Assembly: GCA_025462885.1 (NCBI GenBank)
Contig: JAOAPN010000014.1
Coordinates: 496,001 to 560,000, forward strand
DNA: 64,000 bases
From: Acidobacteriaceae bacterium
Lineage (GTDB): Bacteria; Acidobacteriota; Terriglobia; Terriglobales; Acidobacteriaceae
Reading direction: 5' to 3'
Part shown: one piece after another, positions 51,027-59,331 of the stretch
How the letters are laid out: each line of letters starts with the position of its first letter
How positions within the stretch are numbered: the first letter of the stretch is position 1
Translations under genes and position numbers: made by a program
Notes under the pieces: model-generated
What the model was told of the DNA's origin: nothing
Database searches by the model: none
What the model saw: the letters and a program-made list of their open reading frames with translations, nothing else

Positions 51027-51505
51027 TGGTGTCAAGTCGTGCCGCGGGCTTAAAGCGAATCGCTGAGTTATACAGCGTGGTGGAGGAGGTGCGCGGCGTC
51101 GCAGTGCAGCGTGCAACGAGTGCGCTTGCCGCGACAGAGTCTGTGCTTGCTGACCTAAGGACGGCGCGCCTCGGCGCCCACGCGGAGGGACGGCGCTCTC
51201 TTGCGGAAGGCGACCGTTTGGAACGGATGATTGCTGAGGGGCGGTCGCGGATTATCGTGCGTGAACAGGAGTCGATGGAGGGCCAGCGCATCGTGCAGAA
51301 GAGGCTTCTCGACGGCGCGCTCGAGGTCTATCGCATCAGCCGGATAGAGAAAGACCAGATGGCCAAGCTGCTGGAGAATTCGCAACGGCAGGAAGAGGTA
51401 TTGGAGACTCGCAGAACCCAGGCGATCGCTGATGATCGTTTTCTTTCGCGCAGGGCGTGGAAGCATGGCAGTGCACACGCCAGGCCCAGGATGAGTTCGT
51501 TCTAA
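51026..51505 (+). CDS. fliJ: FliJ-like flagellar export chaperone
   Basis: The protein has 159 residues and starts at GTG overlapping the fliI stop. It is almost all coiled coil (RIAELYSVVEEVRGVAVQRA ... YRISRIEKDQMAKLLENSQR). Position after fliI and coiled-coil content identify FliJ, which activates the FliI ring and binds export chaperones; the sequence itself is poorly conserved in this family. Overlap with fliI implies co-translation. Confidence 0.82.
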   Translation: MVSSRAAGLKRIAELYSVVEEVRGVAVQRATSALAATESVLADLRTARLGAHAEGRRSLAEGDRLERMIAEGRSRIIVREQESMEGQRIVQKRLLDGALEVYRISRIEKDQMAKLLENSQRQEEVLETRRTQAIADDRFLSRRAWKHGSAHARPRMSSF

Positions 51506-51522
51506 TCCACATGGACCGTTCT

Positions 51523-51538
51523 TTGGCCGTCTGAATGC
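51523..51538 (+). promoter_or_regulatory. candidate sigma-54 promoter upstream of fliK
   Basis: TTGG (51523-51526) with GC at 51537-51538 gives exact GG-N10-GC spacing, reading TTGGCCG ... ATGC against the consensus TTGGCACG ... TTGC. A start near 51550 leaves 18 bases to the fliK ATG, including its ribosome-binding site GGAGG. It sits in the only gap between fliJ and fliK. Confidence 0.55.
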
Positions 51539-51567
51539 AATCTTGTTGAAGATGGAGGCTCACGAAA

Positions 51568-53130
51568 ATGCAGGCGACGGTGACGGAGTTGTCAGGGGGC
51601 AGCACGAACGCGGTCCCGATCCCGACGGTGAAATCGATCTCCGGTTCTTTGCTGCCGGGAGCAAGCTTCAGCGAACAGCAGTCGTTTGCGGAAAGATTTG
51701 GCGAGTTGATTCGGGGAGCGCTCAAGGCCGGCAAGATCCTAAATGAAAAGGCGCCAGAGGGAGGTGGGTTGGCAATCGAACCTGCTGACACGATGCCCGG
51801 CGAACTTAATTTCTTTGGTCTGGAGGATAAGAACTTAGGAGAAGTTCCGGCCGACAAGATGGGGCAGGCTGTTGCAATCGACCCGAGCAAGAAGTCGGAT
51901 GAGGCCGCGACGGTCGTCGCTGCTTTGCTTCCATCGGACGGTGGAGAGGTCGAGCTCGCGCATCATGCGGACTTAGACACTCGCCCCACGCAACATCTGA
52001 CTCCAAAAGTATCCAGCGTGCAGCACAAGAACGAAGGAGATGGCGAGAAAAAATCTGTGTTGGCCGGTAGTAGCAAAAAGGTAGAGTCCTGGGGGTTGAA
52101 GCTGGGAAATAAGGTCGAGGCAGTGAAGAATGATGTGGATTCGGATGCCATGCAGCCCATCGCGAGTGTGGTCTCCGATTCGCAGGTGATTGATACCCCA
52201 CAGCTCCACTCCCAACAGGTTGTGTCCGGCACCCCAGCTTTTTCAATGACCGATGCGGCTTCCGAAAAGGAGAGGATTGCTGTCCCATCGGCGACTGGGA
52301 GCAGGGCGAGTGCGCCACAGATTCAAGCAGGACTCCCAACAGTCGCGATGACAGGACGCCGTTCGATCTTCAGGTTGGCCGAAATGGATTCGAGCATCAG
52401 TGAGTCAGGTGCGAACGACAAGGATTCGCTCTCTGTGAGCGGAAGCGTCTCAGCACTTGCTGTCGCGGGGGGCATTGCTGGCGGCCCTGGTACTACGACC
52501 CAACATTCTGCAGAAGCATCACCGCAACTTGGGGGCGTTCTGGCCGGACATCGGGAGACTGGATCTGTTGGAGTTTCGAGCGTAGGGCACGATCCCTCTC
52601 CTTCAGTGCAAGCGCACACTACCCACGGTGAAGAGGTCACCCTCGCGGCAGAGTATGACGCGGGTCTGGGCAGGGTCGTTCCATTGGCAGCAGGTTCGCC
52701 GACGGTGCTAGAGGTTGGAATAACACATGGGACAAATGGATGGCTCAAGGTTCGGGCAGAGATGGACGACGGCAGAGTAATGGCTTCGCTTGCTTCGTCC
52801 ACTGTCGGAGGAAGAGAGATGCTGCATCGTGAGTTGCCTGCGCTCTCGGTCTATTTGCAGGGGGAGAATGTTGGAGTCAATACCCTCACCGTCAAAGAAA
52901 CCTCTGCGCCGCCCAATGCGGGATCTGGGGAGGCAAATGGAATGTTTCAGGGTGCAGACTCTTCTCGTCAGGAGCGGGAAGGGGCAGCGGCCGGGAGCTC
53001 CGAGCCTGTTGCGCTGACGGGCTCCGAATCTGAAGAGGAATGGCTCTATAACGATGTATCTCCCCTGGCGGAAGGGGGCGGTTTGATGCCTGTTTTAGCT
53101 GCGGGAAGTTGGTTGAACATCAGAGTTTGA
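51568..53130 (+). CDS. fliK: flagellar hook-length control protein FliK
   Basis: The protein has 520 residues. ATG 51568 follows GGAGG by 10 bases. Most of it is a low-complexity Ser/Ala/Gly-rich ruler region. The C-terminal Flg_hook domain (about 385-460) has EVGITHGTNGWLKVRAEMDD and RELPALSVYLQGENVGVNTL. FliK measures the hook and switches export specificity from hook to filament. Identification rests on the C-terminal domain and position before flgD. Confidence 0.85.
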   Translation: MQATVTELSGGSTNAVPIPTVKSISGSLLPGASFSEQQSFAERFGELIRGALKAGKILNEKAPEGGGLAIEPADTMPGELNFFGLEDKNLGEVPADKMGQAVAIDPSKKSDEAATVVAALLPSDGGEVELAHHADLDTRPTQHLTPKVSSVQHKNEGDGEKKSVLAGSSKKVESWGLKLGNKVEAVKNDVDSDAMQPIASVVSDSQVIDTPQLHSQQVVSGTPAFSMTDAASEKERIAVPSATGSRASAPQIQAGLPTVAMTGRRSIFRLAEMDSSISESGANDKDSLSVSGSVSALAVAGGIAGGPGTTTQHSAEASPQLGGVLAGHRETGSVGVSSVGHDPSPSVQAHTTHGEEVTLAAEYDAGLGRVVPLAAGSPTVLEVGITHGTNGWLKVRAEMDDGRVMASLASSTVGGREMLHRELPALSVYLQGENVGVNTLTVKETSAPPNAGSGEANGMFQGADSSRQEREGAAAGSSEPVALTGSESEEEWLYNDVSPLAEGGGLMPVLAAGSWLNIRV

Positions 53131-53212
53131 GTCGAGCACGGCGATGAACAGTGGATCGTATCTCGCACCGTTACAAATAGGGACACAGACAGAAAGACGA
53201 GGTTAAATCAGT

Positions 53213-53560
53213 ATGAATGCTTTGGATAGCCCTTCTATTGCAAGTGCGTCTGCGAAGGTGGCGTCTGCCCTTTCTCCGATGAGTGCAAAACCTAAGGCGG
53301 CTGCAACTGGCAGTTCGGGTACAAGTACAAGCGATGCGTCGTCCACAATTACGTCCAACGATTTTCTGACGCTGCTTGTGAGCGAACTCAAGAATCAGGA
53401 TCCTACGCAGCCCACCGATCCCGGAGCGTATATCCAGCAACTTGTAGGCGTGAATAGTCTGCAGCAACTGATTCAGATTAACCAGGGCCTTACTTCGATC
53501 GAATCCACCAGCACGACGACGAATACAAGCATCACGCCTACTTCTACTCTTGCCAGTTAA
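53213..53560 (+). CDS. flgD: flagellar hook assembly protein FlgD (short form)
   Basis: The protein has 115 residues. The core SNDFLTLLVSELKNQDPTQP, then TDPGAYIQQLVGVNSLQQL, is the FlgD N-terminal domain. The C-terminal tudor/FnIII part of longer FlgD proteins is absent, replaced by a Ser/Thr tail. FlgD caps and guides hook assembly. The short form is unusual but occurs. Confidence 0.9.
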   Translation: MNALDSPSIASASAKVASALSPMSAKPKAAATGSSGTSTSDASSTITSNDFLTLLVSELKNQDPTQPTDPGAYIQQLVGVNSLQQLIQINQGLTSIESTSTTTNTSITPTSTLAS

Positions 53561-53619
53561 TAAAGCAGAACACACGCTAATTGAAAATCAACTTATCTAT
53601 ACGTTTCAGGAGAAAAAAT

Positions 53620-54846
53620 ATGCCATCGTTCTCAATTGCGCTGAGTGGCCTGCAGGCTGACTCGGTTGCGCTCAACACCATCGGAAATAACCTTGCCAAC
53701 CTGAATACCACTGCCTTCAAGAAACAAAGCACCACGTTTGAAGATCTTTTTTATCAGCAGATCGGAGTGAGTGGCGCCAACGAAGCTATTCAGGTAGGCG
53801 CCGGAACCAAGGTGTCGGGGACCTCCACCAGCTATCAGCAGGGAAGTATCACTCCTGGGGGGGATTCCACCGATATGGCGCTGAGTGGAGACGGATTCTT
53901 TGTGGTGCAGCGAGGAGGCGTGCAGTCGCTTACGCGTGCCGGAAATTTTCAACTGGATTCATTTGGCAATCTTCAGACTGCGAACGGCGAGCAGGTATTG
54001 GGTTACGCCGCAGTCAATGGGGTCGCTACAGGAAACACTGCTTTGGGTCCTCTCCAACTTCCGTTGGGACAGACAGAATCTGCAAACGCAACTCAGAGCT
54101 TTAGCATCACGGCCAACCTGAACGCAGGTTCGGACGTTGGGACAACCTTTACAACTCCGGTGACGACCTACGACTCGTTGGGCAAGACTCATGTGGCAAC
54201 GGTGAGTTACACCAAGACGGCAGCGAATAGCTGGAGTTACTCCGTCGCGCTTCCTTCCGGGGAAGCTACGGGAGTCTCGGGCAATACCGGCACGTTGACG
54301 TTCGACTCATCCGGGAACCTGGTGGCGCCGTCTACGAGTGTAGCGAACATCAGTTTTACCGGGTTCGCGGACGGAGCAGCGGATATGAGCCTGACGTGGA
54401 AATTGAGCGGTGCGAGCGGCACGCCTACCATTACGCAGTCGACGGCAGCATCCAGCTCGACGGCAACGACACAGGATGGCTTCGCGAGCGGTGTCTATCA
54501 AAGTTTTTCTGTAGATTCGACGGGCTTGATTACGGCGACGTACAGCAATGGACACACGTCTGACATCGGACAAATCGCGGTCGCGACAGTATCGAACCAA
54601 CAGGGCCTGATCCTTACCGGCAACAACGACTATCGCACCACGGCAGCTTCCGGAGCTGCGAATATCGGCGTTGCGGGTGCGGGTGGCAGAGGAACGATCC
54701 AGGACGATGCGTTGGAGTCTTCTAATGTGGACATTGCGACAGAGTTCTCGAACCTGATCATTGCTCAACGTTCCTTCGAAGCAAACTCGAAGACCGTCAC
54801 TACGTTTGACACCATCACGCAGGATACGATCGCCATGCTTCGCTAA
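53620..54846 (+). CDS. flgE: flagellar hook protein FlgE
   Basis: The protein has 408 residues. ATG 53620 follows CAGGAGA; the upstream open frame lacks a site. The N-terminus SIALSGLQADSVALNTIGNN and LANLNTTAFKK and the C-terminus VDIATEFSNLIIAQRSFEAN and SKTVTTFDTITQDTIAMLR are the conserved ends of hook and rod proteins. MALSGDGFFVVQ is the D1 region. It forms the hook. A strong terminator follows. Confidence 0.95.
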   Translation: MPSFSIALSGLQADSVALNTIGNNLANLNTTAFKKQSTTFEDLFYQQIGVSGANEAIQVGAGTKVSGTSTSYQQGSITPGGDSTDMALSGDGFFVVQRGGVQSLTRAGNFQLDSFGNLQTANGEQVLGYAAVNGVATGNTALGPLQLPLGQTESANATQSFSITANLNAGSDVGTTFTTPVTTYDSLGKTHVATVSYTKTAANSWSYSVALPSGEATGVSGNTGTLTFDSSGNLVAPSTSVANISFTGFADGAADMSLTWKLSGASGTPTITQSTAASSSTATTQDGFASGVYQSFSVDSTGLITATYSNGHTSDIGQIAVATVSNQQGLILTGNNDYRTTAASGAANIGVAGAGGRGTIQDDALESSNVDIATEFSNLIIAQRSFEANSKTVTTFDTITQDTIAMLR

Positions 54847-54867
54847 AGACTTGGTTCCATGTAGCGA

Positions 54868-54904
54868 AAAGGCCCGACCTCTTCCAGGTTGGGCCTTTCT
54901 TTTT
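54868..54904 (+). terminator. intrinsic terminator after flgE
   Basis: AAAGGCCCGACCT (54868-54880) and AGGTTGGGCCTTT (54886-54898) form a 13-bp stem with one G-U pair and loop CTTCC. CTTTTT follows. It closes the flgB-flgE transcription unit. Confidence 0.92.
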
Positions 54905-54947
54905 AGGGAAGAGTTCTGAATATTTTCTAATCTACAGGACCAGCATG

Positions 54948-54963
54948 TTGGTCAATGACTTGC
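54948..54963 (+). promoter_or_regulatory. candidate sigma-54 promoter of the fliL operon
   Basis: TTGG (54948-54951) and TTGC (54960-54963) match both elements exactly with GG-N10-GC spacing. It lies between the flgE terminator and fliL. A start near 54975 would leave only about 5 bases before the fliL ATG, so the fliL mRNA would be nearly leaderless; no ribosome-binding site is visible there either. Confidence 0.6.
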
Positions 54964-54979
54964 TTTACTTCATTGCACT

Positions 54980-55546
54980 ATGACCCGTTCCGTTGATCCG
55001 ATAGAAGCGCCCGAGGCAGCATCTTCCGCCCAACCCAAATCTCTAATGTTGCCGCTTGTGCTCACTGTATTCGTGGCAATCGTGGGCTCTGCGTTGGCCC
55101 TTGGATGGGGTGGGTACTACATGCTTAAGACCGGCCGGCTGAGTCTGCCCGGACAGGGAAACGCTATGGTGGCGTCGAAGATGGATGCTGTCGTTGAACC
55201 CGCAACGCATGTCCTCACACTTGAACCTTTGGTCGTCAATTTAGCTGACGAGGGAGGAAGAGCCTATCTCCGATTGAGCCTCACACTGCGGATCGCTGAT
55301 TTGAGCGTTGCGAAGACGGCGCTTCCGAAAGAAGAGAAGCCCAAGGGTGCCAAGGGGGCGAGTGAAGACGAAGTCTCAGTCCGCGATATCGCGATCCAGG
55401 TGCTGGGCAACCAGACCGCAGTCGGACTTTTGGCTTCGGATGGAAAGCAGAAGCTGAAGGCGGACCTGAAATCCTCCATCGCAAAGCAGCATCCAGAGAT
55501 CGCACTCTACGACATCTACTTCACGGAATTCTTAGTGCAGCGGTAG
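54980..55546 (+). CDS. fliL: flagellar stator-associated protein FliL
   Basis: The protein has 188 residues. A single membrane helix is at about 24-45 (LPLVLTVFVAIVGSALALGW). The periplasmic part has EPLVVNLADEGGRAYLRLSL, DIAIQVLGNQTAVGLLASDG and the family end IYFTEFLVQR. FliL supports the stator under load. ATG 54980 has no clear ribosome-binding site. First gene of the second flagellar unit. Confidence 0.93.
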   Translation: MTRSVDPIEAPEAASSAQPKSLMLPLVLTVFVAIVGSALALGWGGYYMLKTGRLSLPGQGNAMVASKMDAVVEPATHVLTLEPLVVNLADEGGRAYLRLSLTLRIADLSVAKTALPKEEKPKGAKGASEDEVSVRDIAIQVLGNQTAVGLLASDGKQKLKADLKSSIAKQHPEIALYDIYFTEFLVQR

Positions 55547-55586
55547 TTGTTCTGGCAACGCAAGCGCACTGGTTAGGAGATGGACG

Positions 55587-55907
55587 ATGTCGACGCAGCT
55601 TTCAGTAATCAACTCGGAGATGGTCGCGGCAAACGGTGAAGCGATTCCTTCTCCCTGGTTCACGCGTATGGAACAGCATGGGGCGTGGCCTACGCTCTCG
55701 CGCATCGAGCTCAAGATGACGGTCCGGATTGCGTTAGATCGGTTGAAAGTTCGTACATTGCTGGAATTGCGCGAAGGACAAATTCTGACGAGCCAGGTTG
55801 CTCACACGAAGGATGTCCCTTTGACGGTTGGGGAAGTGCGATTGGGGTGGAGCGAGTTTGAAGTATCCGGTCAACGGATCGGCGTGCGACTGACGCAATT
55901 GGCCTAG
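55587..55907 (+). CDS. FliN-like switch protein, first of two
   Basis: The protein has 106 residues with an SpoA domain (about 35-105): LKMTVRIALDRLKVRTLLEL, REGQILTSQVAHTKDVPLTV, LGWSEFEVSGQRIGVRLTQL. It lies between fliL and fliO, where fliM/fliN usually sit; a second SpoA protein (63459) follows fliM. It could be the C-ring FliN, with the other a FliN partner, or the reverse. AGGAGA precedes ATG. Confidence 0.85.
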   Translation: MSTQLSVINSEMVAANGEAIPSPWFTRMEQHGAWPTLSRIELKMTVRIALDRLKVRTLLELREGQILTSQVAHTKDVPLTVGEVRLGWSEFEVSGQRIGVRLTQLA

Positions 55908-55946
55908 AGCGATACAAGGGTTCGGGATGAGGAGCGAGACGAAGTG

Positions 55947-56222
55947 ATGGAAGCTTTAGTAAGCAATCGAAGACGAGAATCACGCGGCTTGGCTGAATGG
56001 CTTATGGCTTATGTACGCGCCTATCGTAACCGGTCGGTCAGCAGCTCCCGGGAGTTGCGTTTAGTCGAGACTCTTTCACTCGGTGGCCGTCGGCAGTTGT
56101 TGCTGGTTGCGTGCGGGGAGCGGCGCTACCTCGTAGGAGCCGGCGCTGAGAGCGTGGAGACGATCGTGCCAATTGATCACGGAACTTCTGATGCTCGACT
56201 CAGGGCGGAGGAGCATCGGTGA
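55947..56222 (+). CDS. fliO: FliO-like flagellar export protein, no membrane helix
   Basis: The protein has 91 residues. The core RELRLVETLSLGGRRQLLLV, then ACGERRYLVGAGAESVETIV, matches the cytoplasmic domain of FliO. The N-terminal stretch (GLAEWLMAYVRAYRNRS) is not hydrophobic enough for a membrane helix, and an upstream in-frame stop at 55905 excludes a longer form. FliO assists FliP pore assembly. Position before fliP supports the call. Confidence 0.8.
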   Translation: MEALVSNRRRESRGLAEWLMAYVRAYRNRSVSSSRELRLVETLSLGGRRQLLLVACGERRYLVGAGAESVETIVPIDHGTSDARLRAEEHR

Positions 56223-57118
56223 AGTTTTGGAAGCTATTTCTTTTCGGGGCTCTTTGGGTGGGACATTCACTGCCTATGGCACACGCTACTCGACTGCCGT
56301 GGAGTTCCAGTCGGGTGGCGATGTTGACGGGTGCCGCTGGCAAGTCCTTTTGGGTAAATCCGAACGATCGGCGGGACGTCACCGCAGCCCATGACCGGTC
56401 GAGTCGCAGAGCCGTATCGGAACAGGCAGTGTCGAAACAAAAAGACCCAGGTAAGGCTGGAAAACCGGAGTCCATCATGGCTGAGCTTCAGGGTAGCAAG
56501 AGTGTTCCGTGGTCGATTGTGGTGGGCCTGACGCTTCTAACTCTGTTGCCAGCTCTCCTGCTTTCCATGACTCCGCTGGTTCGTCTGCTCGTTGTCTTTC
56601 ATTTTCTTCGGCAAGCGCTTGGAACGCAGACCGCGCCCTCCAACCAGGTTCTGATGGGACTGGCTCTAATGATGACATGGTTTCTTATGCAACCGGTTCT
56701 ATTACAAGTTGAGCAGCAGGCCCTGGTGCCGTACCAGTCGGGTGCGATCTCCGGCATGGAAGCGATGGATCGAGGGCTTCAGCCCGTGAAACAGTACATG
56801 CTTCGTTATGCGCGGGAGAAGGACATTGCGGTATTTGCGGCGGCTGGTATGGCTGTTCGCCCCGCGAGCAAGCAGGACTTGCCAATTCAGGTGGTCGTTC
56901 CGGCTTACATTTTGAGCGAACTGAAGGCCGGCTTTCAGATTGGCGCAGTACTCTTCCTGCCTTTCTTACTGGTGGATCTTGTGGTGGCCAGTGTGACGAC
57001 TTCGATTGGAATGATGCAACTGCCCCCGGTGGTTGTATCGACCCCACTGAAGATCCTCTTGTTTGTCATGGTCGATGGGTGGCACCTGTTGGCGGAAGAG
57101 TTGATCAAGAGTTTTTGA
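56219..57118 (+). CDS. fliP: flagellar export pore protein FliP
   Basis: The protein has 299 residues from GTG 56219, overlapping fliO. A signal-like N-terminus (LFLFGALWVGHS) and a basic linker precede the FliP core: LTLLTLLPALLLSMTPLVRL, VFHFLRQALGTQTAPSNQVL, YILSELKAGFQIGAVLFLPF, VVVSTPLKILLFVMVDGW. Four to five helices form the export gate with FliQ and FliR. Confidence 0.96.
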   Translation: MKFWKLFLFGALWVGHSLPMAHATRLPWSSSRVAMLTGAAGKSFWVNPNDRRDVTAAHDRSSRRAVSEQAVSKQKDPGKAGKPESIMAELQGSKSVPWSIVVGLTLLTLLPALLLSMTPLVRLLVVFHFLRQALGTQTAPSNQVLMGLALMMTWFLMQPVLLQVEQQALVPYQSGAISGMEAMDRGLQPVKQYMLRYAREKDIAVFAAAGMAVRPASKQDLPIQVVVPAYILSELKAGFQIGAVLFLPFLLVDLVVASVTTSIGMMQLPPVVVSTPLKILLFVMVDGWHLLAEELIKSF

Positions 57119-57136
57119 CGAAAGAGCGAGGAAGAC

Positions 57137-57406
57137 GTGGGACCGGATCAAACAGTAGAGATCATGCGAAAGCTGATGCTGGAGGCGATGATGCTAAGCG
57201 CACCTCTGCTGATCAGCGCATGTGCTGTGAGCTTGCTGGTGAGCCTGTTGCAGACGCTTACAGGAGTCCAGGAGCAGACGCTGACAGCGGTGCCGCGGTT
57301 GGTGGTGGTCTTTGTCGTCATGATGCTCTCTTTGCCGTGGGCCGTACACCGACTGGTGGGATTCACGCTGCGGCTTTTCACGAACTTTCACCGGTACCTG
57401 GGGTAG
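57137..57406 (+). CDS. fliQ: flagellar export pore protein FliQ
   Basis: The protein has 89 residues from GTG 57137. Two membrane helices: ISACAVSLLVSLLQTLTGVQ, with EQTLTAVPRLVVVFVVMM. The GVQEQTLT motif is typical. It forms part of the FliPQR gate. Next to fliP and fliR. Confidence 0.95.
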   Translation: MGPDQTVEIMRKLMLEAMMLSAPLLISACAVSLLVSLLQTLTGVQEQTLTAVPRLVVVFVVMMLSLPWAVHRLVGFTLRLFTNFHRYLG

Positions 57407-57409
57407 AGC

Positions 57410-58192
57410 ATGCGTGGTGAGGCAAGCGGATTGATTGCGGACTGGCCCCAGTATCTGACCGCGGCGATGCTGGTCCTGGTGCGATTGAGCGGCCTGATGG
57501 TCTTTGCGCCAGTGTTTTCCTCGGCGGCAATTGCACCTCGTCTCAAGGCGGGACTGGTGATTGCAATGACGGTGCTGTTAGCACCATCGGTGGCCGCAGT
57601 ACCTGGAGCGAGGGCAACCCTCGATATGACAGCGGTGCTGGGTGAACTGGGCGTGGGGCTGGTATTCGGTCTGTCTCTCAGCTTGCTGAATGAGTCGTTG
57701 ATGTTTGCGGGTGCGCTGCTGGGGATGGAATTCAGTTTTTCACTTGTGAATCTGATGGATCCTAACTCGAAGGTCGAGACGCCAGTGCTCGGACAGATGC
57801 TGGGCTGGCTTGGGGTGCTTGTAATAATCGGCGCTGGACTCGACAGAACGCTGTTCGCGGCGGTGGTTCGAAGCTTCTGTGTGGTGCCTGTGGGCCGTGC
57901 AGTGATTCAAGCGAAGACCGGGGCAGCCTTGTTGTTCATGGCGAGTGGAATATTCATGGCGGGGCTGCAGTTGGCTGCGCCAGTCATAGCCGCGGCGCTG
58001 GCAGTCGAGATGACTGTTTCTCTTGTGGCGCGGCTGTCTCCGCAGTTGCCAGCGATGGTGGTTGGGATCCCGCTCAAGACGATGGTGTCGTACACCGTGT
58101 TGATTGCCAGCCTGGCGATGTGGCCGGCGTGGATCGAACGGCATTTCACCGCCCTCCTCGATGCGGCGGGAAGGCTGATGGTGGCGTCGTGA
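57410..58192 (+). CDS. fliR: flagellar export pore protein FliR
   Basis: The protein has 260 residues with about six helices. LVRLSGLMVFAPVFSSAAIA and PRLKAGLVIAMTVLL are the N-terminal signature; GAELVFGLSL-type text (GVGLVFGLSLSLLNESLMFA) follows. It completes the export gate and overlaps flhB. Confidence 0.95.
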   Translation: MRGEASGLIADWPQYLTAAMLVLVRLSGLMVFAPVFSSAAIAPRLKAGLVIAMTVLLAPSVAAVPGARATLDMTAVLGELGVGLVFGLSLSLLNESLMFAGALLGMEFSFSLVNLMDPNSKVETPVLGQMLGWLGVLVIIGAGLDRTLFAAVVRSFCVVPVGRAVIQAKTGAALLFMASGIFMAGLQLAAPVIAAALAVEMTVSLVARLSPQLPAMVVGIPLKTMVSYTVLIASLAMWPAWIERHFTALLDAAGRLMVAS

Positions 58193-59331
58193 GCGAGAAG
58201 GGAACGGAGCAGGCTACTCCACAGCGCAAGCAGAAGGCGAAGGAAAAGGGTGATGTTGTTCGCAGCCGCGAACTACTCTCCGCCGTGGCGATGCTGGGTG
58301 GCGTTGTAACGCTTGGGGCGACCGCACACGAGTTCGTTGCCGGCTGGGGACACGTCTACCTTGAAAGCCTGCGGTCGGCTGCTGTGGGTTTGACGAGCGA
58401 ACAGGCGTTCAGCGAAGCAGTACGACGGACGCTGGCTCCCGCGCTGTTGCCGATTGGCCTGGTGATGGCTGCGAGTTTTGCGGGTGCCTTGATATCCGGT
58501 GTCGCGCAAGGCGGAGGTGTGACCCTTCATCCGAACGCGTTGGAACTGAAGTTTTCACGTCTGAATCCCATTACGAATCTGGGAAATCTTTTCAGCTTGC
58601 GTTCCGCGACGCGCGCGGTCAAATCGCTGGTGCCTGCGGGTGTCATGGTGGCGCTTGGCTGGATTGCTTTGAAGGCTTTGCTGCTGCCGATGCCCGTGAT
58701 GAGTTTGATACGACTTCCGTTGACGTTTTCTACGGCGTACCAACTCGCACTGGACGCCGCGTGGGTCACGCTCGCGTGGTCTGCGCTCGATTATGCGATC
58801 GAGTGGAGAAGCTGGAACGAGCGTCTCAAGATGAGCAAGCAGGAGATCCGAGAAGAGATCCGCGATGCCATGGGCAATCCGCAAATCAAGATGCGGGTAC
58901 GGCAGATCCAGATGGCGATGCGTAAACGCCGGGTCAAGGCCGACATGAGCAGGGCCAGCGTTGTCATCACCAATCCGACGCACTATGCCGTGGCGCTAGA
59001 GTTCAGCTTCGAGACGATGTCCGCACCGACAGTATTGGCCAAAGGCCGCGACCTCTTCGCAGCAGAGATTCGCGAGGAAGCGCGTTGGCTTGGTATTCCA
59101 ATGATCGAGAATCCACCCCTGGCGCGAAGCCTGTATCGCATGGCGGAACCCGGTCAATCGATTCCGTTTGAGCTTTATGCGGCGGTGGCGGCAATCCTCG
59201 CGTATCTGTACCGGCAAAAAATGGAAGAGCGTCAGCGGCGGGAACGCCAGACCGCCGCCATGCGACAGAAGGTGGGACTTCTTACACCGTTGCAAAACGT
59301 GGCAATGGCCAACCTGGGAGGTGGGATGTGA
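58189..59331 (+). CDS. flhB: flagellar export switch protein FlhB
   Basis: The protein has 380 residues from GTG 58189, overlapping fliR by four bases. The N-terminus TEQATPQRKQKAKEKGDVVR SRE and four helices are typical. The autocleavage site NPTH lies near residue 262 (TNPTHYAVALEF). After FliK acts, cleaved FlhB switches export to late substrates. Confidence 0.96.
   Translation: MSEKGTEQATPQRKQKAKEKGDVVRSRELLSAVAMLGGVVTLGATAHEFVAGWGHVYLESLRSAAVGLTSEQAFSEAVRRTLAPALLPIGLVMAASFAGALISGVAQGGGVTLHPNALELKFSRLNPITNLGNLFSLRSATRAVKSLVPAGVMVALGWIALKALLLPMPVMSLIRLPLTFSTAYQLALDAAWVTLAWSALDYAIEWRSWNERLKMSKQEIREEIRDAMGNPQIKMRVRQIQMAMRKRRVKADMSRASVVITNPTHYAVALEFSFETMSAPTVLAKGRDLFAAEIREEARWLGIPMIENPPLARSLYRMAEPGQSIPFELYAAVAAILAYLYRQKMEERQRRERQTAAMRQKVGLLTPLQNVAMANLGGGM

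Noticed and set aside
53153..53166. GG-N10-GC before flgD as a sigma-54 promoter
   Set aside because: Only GG and GC match (GTGG, TCGC); such matches are expected by chance in GC-rich gaps of this size.
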